Below are positions 58,101-64,000 of a stretch of 64,000 nt of DNA, one piece after another. The stretch's first letter is position 1. The number at the start of each line of letters is the position of its first letter. The DNA is from Calocera cornea HHB12733 (Eukaryota; Basidiomycota; Dacrymycetes; Dacrymycetales; Dacrymycetaceae). The notes under the pieces are model-generated. The model did not search any database. It was not told where the DNA came from and saw only the letters and a list, made by a program, of their open reading frames with translations. The position numbers were made by a program, and so were the translations under genes. The DNA lies in NCBI GenBank assembly GCA_001632435.1, contig KV424079.1, positions 1-64,000 on the forward strand, given 5' to 3'.

Positions 58101-60183
58101 CCGGTTGGCCGGAAATCAGCAAGGTGCGGGATATGTTGCTGGGCGGATCTCGCTATCCGTCTCTCCTTCGCATCGACTTCAACGACTCGCGCAAGTTCGA
58201 GCTTCACATTCTACACTCGAGTGTGCCTATTTCGGAACAGGAGGCGGTGTTTGAGCCTGCACGTCCAGGTATACGGCGAATTATCTTGTCTACCAACATC
58301 GCTGAAACGAGCGTGACTATTCCCGACGTGGTCTACGTGGTCGACGCAGCCCGGGTGAAAGAGGATCGCTACGACCCCGATCGCTTATTATCCAGTCTAG
58401 TCAGTGCGTGGGTTGGCCTCAGCAGCTTGAATCAACGAGCAGGCCGCGCGGGCCGACACCGACCTGGTGAATACTACGGCGTCCTCTCGAAAGCGCGACA
58501 CGATGTGCTGCACAAATACAACGTGGTTGAGATGCTACGCACGGACCTCAGCGGTGTCATAATGCGGGTCAAAGCCCTCAACTTCCCGGGCATCAGCACG
58601 GAGCAAATCATAGGAGAGACTATCGAACCGCCTCCAGTGAGCCGTGTGTCCGCCGCCATGGAAAATCTTCAGCTGCTAGGTGCCCTTGATGATGAACGAG
58701 AACTCACGTCTTTGGGCAAAGTCCTGCTCCATATTCCTATTGACACTAAACTTGGAAAGCTCTGCATGCTTGGTTCCTTCTTCCGCTGCTTGGATCCTGT
58801 TCTCGCGATCGCTGCCATTATGTCCAGCAGGGACATTTTTGTTTCACCCCCCCTTAAGAAACACGAATCGCTCGCTATCAAGTCGTCTTGGTCGCCACGG
58901 TCGTACAAATCGGATATTCTGGCAGCTTTCTTCGCCTACAAGGCTTGGAACGCGCTGCAGTCACGCGGCCAGTATCAAGAAGCCAACCGCTTTGTGATCG
59001 TCAACTTCCTTCACAAGCCGACCCTCCTGGAAATCTCCCGATTGAAGCAACACCTCCTGGTACACCTAGAGCGTGCTGGAGTTCTCGCCATCTCTGCCGA
59101 TGCCGAGGTCACTCGGAACTTTCTTACCCTTCGGGCGGACGCCGCGCGCGTGCCAGAGAAGCTAAACGAAAACGCTGAAAATGTCCCTTTGCTTGCTGCT
59201 CTTATTGGGGTTGCGTCACAGCCGAACTTTGCTGCACGTAGACCTGGCAAGTCGATCTTACGGACCTTGCACGACAAGGTAAGCTTATTATCAGGCGGCA
59301 CGAGTCTAGCTAACGGCGAGTGCAGAGTACGATGATGCACCCTTCAAGCGTCAACGGACCCAAGACTGAAAGGGCAATGCAGAAGAGCATGGCCGAGCAA
59401 ATGTACTCCGTCGATGATATGGAGGGTCGATCCGATGCCTATGCGCTCTTTGCGTTTGCTGAGAAAGTCCGCAACGTTAGTCAGGGCGAGAAGGGTGCAA
59501 TGACCTATCTGCGAGGAACTACTCGCCTCTCTCCGCTTGCCTATGTGCTGCTTGGGGCACATCGCGTTCGAACCTACGGCCGAGGTCTGGCCTGCGACGA
59601 CTTCCTCCCTATTTATGGAGCCAGCGACGTCTTGGATATCATTCGTCGTCTAAAATACGCTCTCGACTCATGTATGCTTCGTGTCTATGAGGGCATCCAT
59701 GTTGGACTTCAACAGTCCCGGACCGGCCCTGGGTCCAGCCGTTTGCTTCCTCGGACAAAGGCACGCGGTATGAGCTCTGGACATGGGGAGGAAGACGACA
59801 TGGAGGTGGATGACGGCCGTGACTTCGTTCTTGACGACGACGATGACGAGGGTCGGACGGTGGAGAAGCAACCTTTGTCATTGCAAGAAATCCGGGATCT
59901 AGAAGGACTGACTACCGCGGTGGTGAATATTCTGGATTCCTACGCCGAGGAGAACCAGATGGCCGAAGGCGGCGGGGACAGCCGTCCAGACAGCCCTGCC
60001 CCGCGTGGGCAGGCCTTCATGTCTCGAGGCGGGTATAATCCATCTTTGCCGGATTGGTCTTCGCACGGGAATGGTTCGCTTCGTCCACGGTTCTTTAGCT
60101 CGCGGCCAGCGTCCGGCGCGACTACGCCGTTCCATAGTTTATCCAGACCAGCATCCAGGCCGACTACCCCTGGTGCCTGGTAA
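55147..60183 (+). CDS. DEAH/RHA-type ATP-dependent RNA helicase with dsRNA-binding-like repeats
   Basis: Three exons (55147-56340, 56390-59278, 59326-60183) give 1646 residues. The helicase core is complete: motif I ATGSGKTTQ (701-709), Ia TQPRRIAAVSVAARIA, II DEVH (807-810, Val in place of the usual Ala), III SAT (843-845), V TNIAETSVTIPDVVYVVD, VI QRAGRAGR (1080-1087), followed by HA2/OB-fold-type sequence. The ~700-residue N-terminus holds two related modules (each starting with an acidic-aromatic lead and a KSW-N-W motif, ending LNAWLQIL and LSAWLQIL) and a third, FTYSHHENRGNL ... GIGKGQNKKLAEENAYLD, that looks like a dsRNA-binding domain. This layout fits the DHX9/DHX36/DHX57 group. PPTG is repeated at about residues 103-118. 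The C-terminus after 1500 is acidic and disordered. Confidence 0.88.
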
Positions 60184-60661
60184 GTGTACCATGTAATGTT
60201 CTGCATAAAATATGTCGTAGTCTCAGTACCACTCAACACTGTATTCCTACTGCACCACCTCCTATAATAGGCATCTCTTCAATACGTTTCAGTTGTGTTT
60301 CCGGCGCGCAAACCGATGTTGTGCAAGCCGCACTGAAAACAATTGCGATGGATTTTCGCAAGTCGTACTTTGAAAGTATCTAACTATTCAGATTACCCAC
60401 ATACGTTCCGGTGCTAGAAAACACCGGAATGATAGCAAAAAGCACGAAAACATAACCAACCGACGTGGACAGAAGCGGTTTGCGCCCTCTTTCCCATGAA
60501 ACTCGCCCCAATTTCGACCCTTTTTGCCTCTGGAAGCAGCACTGAATAAGATATTCTGGACGAAAAGGGGTTTGAGCATCAGACGGTTGACCCTTTGTGG
60601 GATTAGGCAAGAGATACGCTATAATCTTTGAGAAGTCTATGGGCTTTATTTTAGCTGGTGA
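60184..60661. other. intergenic between helicase and tRNA
   Basis: About 480 bases, AT-richer than the genes; no gene seen. Confidence 0.5.
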
Positions 60662-60743
60662 GGGCGCGTAGCTCAGTGGCAGTAGCGCTCGCTTTGCATT
60701 TCATGCCTGCGAGAGGTCGTGAGTTCAACCCTCACCCCGTCCA
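60662..60743 (+). tRNA. tRNA-Ala (anticodon TGC) with a 9-nt intron
   Basis: Acceptor GGGCGCG pairs with CCCGTCC (one G-U, one C-C mismatch at 6-67), discriminator A at 60743. D arm GCTC ... TAGC (three pairs), anticodon stem CTCGC/GCGAG (five pairs), loop TT-TGC-A, then an intron of about 9 nt (TTTCATGCC) at the canonical position after base 37, then T and the 3' stem. T arm GTGAG-TTCAACC-CTCAC is perfect. Both internal promoter boxes are recognisable: A box TAGCTCAGTGG and B box GAGTTCAACCC. The acceptor mismatch leaves some doubt that it is fully functional. Confidence 0.8.
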
Positions 60744-60746
60744 ACC

Positions 60747-60751
60747 TTTTT
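60747..60751 (+). terminator. RNA polymerase III T-run
   Basis: TTTTT begins four bases after the tRNA 3' end, the usual Pol III stop signal. Confidence 0.75.
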
Positions 60752-60783
60752 GTCTCACCATTGAACTTTGCCACCCGGGTTCA

Positions 60784-61007
60784 CTTTCGGAAGCAAACCG
60801 CAATGTGGTTTCAGGTTCATGGCACTGGCAAGCACAGGTGATGAAGTTCTGGAGTACAAAGTAAGGATTAGTACGACTGAGCCCACGCCCTGGATTGACA
60901 AAACATAAAACCAGAGTCTACATGCACTACTTGCCTCAGGGCGCAAATGTTCGTCCTCACCCGTAAAACGAAGCAACCTATGCAGGGTCCTCTTTCGGAA
61001 GCAAACC
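60784..61007. repeat. direct repeat of CTTTCGGAAGCAAACC
   Basis: The 16-mer CTTTCGGAAGCAAACC occurs at 60784-60799 and again at 60992-61007, 208 bases apart, between the tRNA gene and the inverted-repeat element at 61030. It may mark the ends of an insertion; no further structure was resolved. Confidence 0.7.
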
Positions 61008-61029
61008 TTGGCGCGTCCCCTGCAACAAT

Positions 61030-61182
61030 CACCGCGTTTTACACGGAACTTTCCTAGGCTATGGGACGCACAGCCAACCAACCTTTTCACATCTATCCTA
61101 GGATTTGGAGTCCGTTTTGGCGACCTTTCTGAGCCTAGAACCACCTGTTCTAGCCTAGGAAAGTTAGCGGTAAAACGCGGTG
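61030..61182. mobile_element. MITE-like element, 153 bp
   Basis: Terminal inverted repeats of 31 bp (61030-61060 and 61152-61182) begin CACCGCGTTTTA and end CTTTCCTAGGCT inward; 27 of 31 positions match. AAT flanks both ends (61027-61029 and 61183-61185), a possible 3-bp target duplication. Alternatively the repeats extend by one base (TCACC/GGTGA) with AA on each side. Internal CCTAGG palindromes are present. No coding capacity. Confidence 0.8.
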
Positions 61183-61429
61183 AATCAACCCCGAGGGTTT
61201 TACTGACCCCCGTTTGACGAGAGACACAAGCGGCCAAGTGGCAGAAGCAGCGCTCAGTTTGCACCGCCAAGCCCCAGTCTGCTGAGATATTACCGCACAA
61301 ACGGTCATTTGTGATCATGACGGTTACATTGAATACTTATATGATACACATGATAACGACCAAGAAATTGTCACTATGACACAACCACGAAACAATTGAC
61401 ATTCAAGCTCTACGCTGGGCTGCCCGCTT

Positions 61430-63044
61430 CTAGCCCGCATAAGGTGGTGGCTCTGTCGGGGCAGTCCATCGTGGCAGCGCAGCCTGTGCCGGGTCGGTTG
61501 CGATCCCCACCGGCACGAGTAACACGGGCTTGTCATTAAGGGCCTCGTCCGGCAGGTCGGCCAGCTGCGCGAACATCAGCAGCTCGCGCACGTACGATTC
61601 GGGATCTTCGCTCGATGCGGTCATGACGAAGCCAGTAGCTTGAAGCATGACAGAGACACCATACTGCAAGTGGTCAGCAGTGGGCCCGTATCATCAAGTG
61701 GACATGCACTCACAATGACTGAAAGAGAAGGGAAGAAGTAGTGCGGGGCAAGACCCTCGTCAATAGGTATTGCACCCTTCCAAACCCGAACGTTCGGGCT
61801 GCTGCCTTCCCGCACCCTCTCTAGTTGTGCATCCGCCACCTTCCTCGAACAGTTGTTCGATACGTCACTGACGACATCGTATCTTGCCGGTGCAACAGTC
61901 CGTACATTCCGCTGCAACCATATCGAAATCGCCTCTGGAGAGGAGAGAAGGTCGAGCGCCTGCGGGTCCGACGACATGAGTGTGAACATAAACCGTATGC
62001 TCTCGCCCCGCGAGTAGACGAGCGGTCGGGACAATGACAGCGTGCACTGGACCTTCACATCCCGCTGACCAAAGAGCATCCCCGCAATCGTATTCGTAAA
62101 CTTTTGATGCAAGTCCTCTTCGTTATCCGCAGTGATCTGTACCGGTCTTGTACGCGGGAGGTAGTGGAACGTCTGATACAGGCTGCAATGAGTAAGCGCC
62201 TGCCCGCCGCGTGATTAGTATGAATGCGGGAAGCACGCACGTCTGGTCCGAGAACCACTTGCTTGTCGGCACCTTCACCTGACACCGGTACTGGATCGCT
62301 TGCGGGCCCAGTCCCGGGTCACCATCGGTGTTGTTGAAACTTGGTGGAAGCTTGAGCGCTGTGGGGCCCTGGGTGCAGTAGTCCGGCAGGGTGAACGAGA
62401 AGGACAGGATGCACTGTTTCAGGTTGGCGTCGAATCGGCCAGAGGTGAACGATTTCTTCCAGCGCAGGAAGTAGATCTCGTCCCCAACGAATGTCTTCAC
62501 ATACCCGACGATCTTCCCAATTGTGAGTACGAGGGTCATACAGGGTATGCCGGCACGTACTTCAACGACCAGCCCCTTGGCCATATGCGCATGGGCCATA
62601 TCCAAGCCCACGTTCCCCTCCACCGCCGTCCCCGCGTGAAATATCTGGTGTCCGTGCCCGCACGTGCCCCATATCCCCGTCAGCGTCAGAGTGAGCCAGT
62701 CGCCATCGGGGAGCGTGACGGTCGAGCTCTCGGAGAGGATCGTGGGGAAGTCGAGCGCGGAGAGGAGGATGTCGTCTGTCTGTGTGTAGAGAGGGATGAA
62801 GTCGGGCTGGGAGAATGTCAGCGGACTTTGAGATCGGTTGAAATGAAGGCGCACGTAGGAACCGATATCGAACCGGTCGGCCTTGACTATTCCAGATCAG
62901 CACGACGGTTCAGTCAGGGACAGCGACCAGCAATCTCACCTGGGTTCGTGCCTATGATCTAGACGATGTCAGCGCGATCCCTTGATCTGAATACGAAGAG
63001 AGACGCACATCGTTCTCATGCGTCCGGCGAGGGGGGCTGGGCAT
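61430..63044 (-). CDS. arrestin-like protein with C-terminal PPPY
   Basis: Five exons (63044-63009, 62958-62940, 62886-62241, 62182-61714, 61663-61430) encode 467 residues. The two small 5' exons were found by phase: only the ATG at 63044 gives an open path, MPSPPRRTHEND joined to IIGTNPVKADRF. The body is beta-rich and arrestin-like: LHFNRSQSPLTFSQP, SSTVTLPDGDWLTLTLTG, SFSFTLPDYCTQGPTALKLP, QYRCQVKV, then a second half with VKVQCTLSLSRPLVYSRGE and GVSVMLQATGF. It ends EPPPYAG, a PPxY motif at 462-465 for WW-domain ubiquitin ligases of the Rsp5 type. Shorter than, and clearly different from, the arrestin-like protein at 12.6 kb. Confidence 0.7.
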
Positions 63045-63568
63045 TATCCCGCCTCTTCATGAATGTGCAACGGCGATGGACGACCTCCAGCGTAGGCTCG
63101 CGCAGCGCCCAGCTCAACAAGACACGACAACCTCCGGAAAGTCCAATAAGTCTCAGAGCTTCGCAGTATAATGCGAGGGAGGAAACAAGGAATGCAAGAG
63201 GGCCAGGGGTATGTTGCGGGGTATGGAGGATGCAGGAGATAGCCGTAGGACAATGGCGACGCGCTGCTTCGGTGTGGCCCTGCCCGCAGAACGTCGGCGC
63301 GACCGGTAAGCTCGGCGACCGCATGGGCCCTGTCCAGGCCTGAGCGGGGTTTGGAGCGCTCGGCTCCGGTCGCGTTTTCCGGCGCATATATAGGCCGCGT
63401 TCTCACAGTTCACAGTTGTAAAGATAACTGGTCGAAAGGCAACGAGTTTGTTGGGATCTGCGGAAGGGCTCGCTCAGCTACACCGGCCCCCGCGTATGTC
63501 GTTACGGCACCCCGCATTTCGGGGAAAACAATCCGGCGTGGTTACGCGCGTAATCACTGGGACCCTGA

Positions 63569-63591
63569 CCAGTGCTGATTATCAGCACTGG
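63569..63591. repeat. perfect 11-bp inverted repeat
   Basis: CCAGTGCTGAT and ATCAGCACTGG flank a single T. Further hairpins follow: an imperfect one around CAATG ... CATTG (63592-63617) and ACTTTGCC-TTCTTA-GGCAAAGT at about 63622-63643. TCAGCACT is also repeated directly. Confidence 0.8.
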
Positions 63592-63913
63592 CAATGACGC
63601 ACGCAAGTTGCGCATTGTCAGCACTTTGCCTTCTTAGGCAAAGTGGCTGGTAATGCGCATAAAGTGGTACATAATCAGTATATAGTGTAGATTAGTAGCT
63701 AATTTGCTGAATTAAATCTATTTAATTACTTATTTGAATCAGCCTATAAGAGGCTGTTCTAAGGATCGCGCGCGGGCTTTCAGCTCATTAGGGACTGAAT
63801 ATCGGCGACTTAGAGGCTGGAACTCAGCCTTTAGGCAAGCAAAAGGGTGTTAAACAGCATTTGAATTCATCCATTTAGCTACTGAGAATGACCGCATTGG
63901 GAAAGCCTACAAA

Positions 63914-64000
63914 TCCTCGTCCCCGTCCTCCTCGTCCTCGTCCTCGTCCTCGTCCTGGTCCCCCTCGTCCTCGTCCTGGTCCCCCTGGTCCTCCTCGTCC
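63914..64000. repeat. CTCGTC/CCTGGTCC microsatellite at window edge
   Basis: Repeats of CTCGTC with CTGGTCC variants run to the last base of the window, so the true end is not seen. On the other strand this would read as Asp/Glu-rich protein, so it could also be the edge of an acidic low-complexity coding region. Confidence 0.85.

Larger units (their letters stand above)
63045..64000. other. right end: AT-rich, hairpin-rich, no gene
   Basis: After the arrestin-like gene no supported gene is seen. From about 63540 base composition turns AT-rich, with several perfect hairpins, and the window ends in a CTCGTC microsatellite. The change in composition suggests transposon-derived or decayed DNA. 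Confidence 0.5.

Noticed and set aside
61215..61270. Possible second tRNA-like sequence (CGGCCAAGTGGCAGAAGCAG)
   Set aside because: D-arm-like text only; no pairing anticodon or T arm could be laid out.

Overview
The window is nuclear DNA of a filamentous basidiomycete, most likely an Agaricomycete. Evidence: GC-rich coding sequence, many short spliceosomal introns (about 45-75 nt) with GT(A/G)NGT donors, a SWI/SNF Swi1 subunit with long glutamine tracts, INCENP, alpha-arrestin-like Rsp5 adaptors, a LaeA-type methyltransferase, and a eukaryotic tRNA-Ala with a small intron. All gene models were built by hand: exons were joined at GT-AG sites (one GC-AG, one apparent AT-AG) and the reading phase was checked across every junction. 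No database search was possible, so products rest on recognised motifs.

Left part (1-20 kb): a small unknown gene at 0.7-1.5 kb; a 7-exon INCENP homologue (chromosomal passenger complex scaffold) at 3.1-7.0 kb; convergent with it a 5-exon endonuclease V gene (7.3-8.6 kb, minus) that no single open reading frame reveals; a gene-poor stretch to 10.7 kb; a LaeA-like SAM methyltransferase (10.8-12.1 kb); an arrestin-like protein with three PPxY motifs (12.6-14.8 kb); and, on the minus strand, a Swi1/ARID chromatin-remodelling subunit (15.0-19.6 kb).

Central part (20-41 kb), the most striking region: a tandem family of FAD-dependent (group A, salicylate-hydroxylase-like) monooxygenases. I resolve nine full-length copies in the window: A, B, D, E, F and G on the minus strand (20.1-33.7 kb), H and I on the plus strand (37.9-41.4 kb), and J isolated on the plus strand at 53.3-54.7 kb. 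There is also a C-terminal relic between B and D. Five copies encode exactly 401 residues or one more, from six exons of near-constant size (34/109/397/273/111/282 nt). F and G are recent duplicates including flanking DNA. Copy D carries a 277-bp MITE-like inverted-repeat element in its last exon, which replaces its C-terminus. H and J lack the last intron. Most copies keep a TATA-like box 70-125 bp upstream of the start. At the strand switch sit two tandem copies of a small B12D/NDUFA4-like mitochondrial membrane protein gene, one with a changed splice donor.

Right part (41-64 kb): a conserved-looking unknown protein (41.6-43.7 kb, minus); an F-box-like protein whose start codon I cannot find (45.4-46.9 kb); a monocarboxylate-transporter-type MFS protein (48.9-50.5 kb, minus); an unknown single-exon protein (51.8-52.6 kb); monooxygenase J; a large DEAH/RHA-type RNA helicase (55.1-60.2 kb); a tRNA-Ala(TGC); a small inverted-repeat element; and a second PPxY arrestin-like gene (61.4-63.0 kb, minus). 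The window ends in AT-rich hairpin-rich DNA and a CTCGTC microsatellite. I saw no CRISPR array, rRNA, viral genome or complete autonomous transposon.
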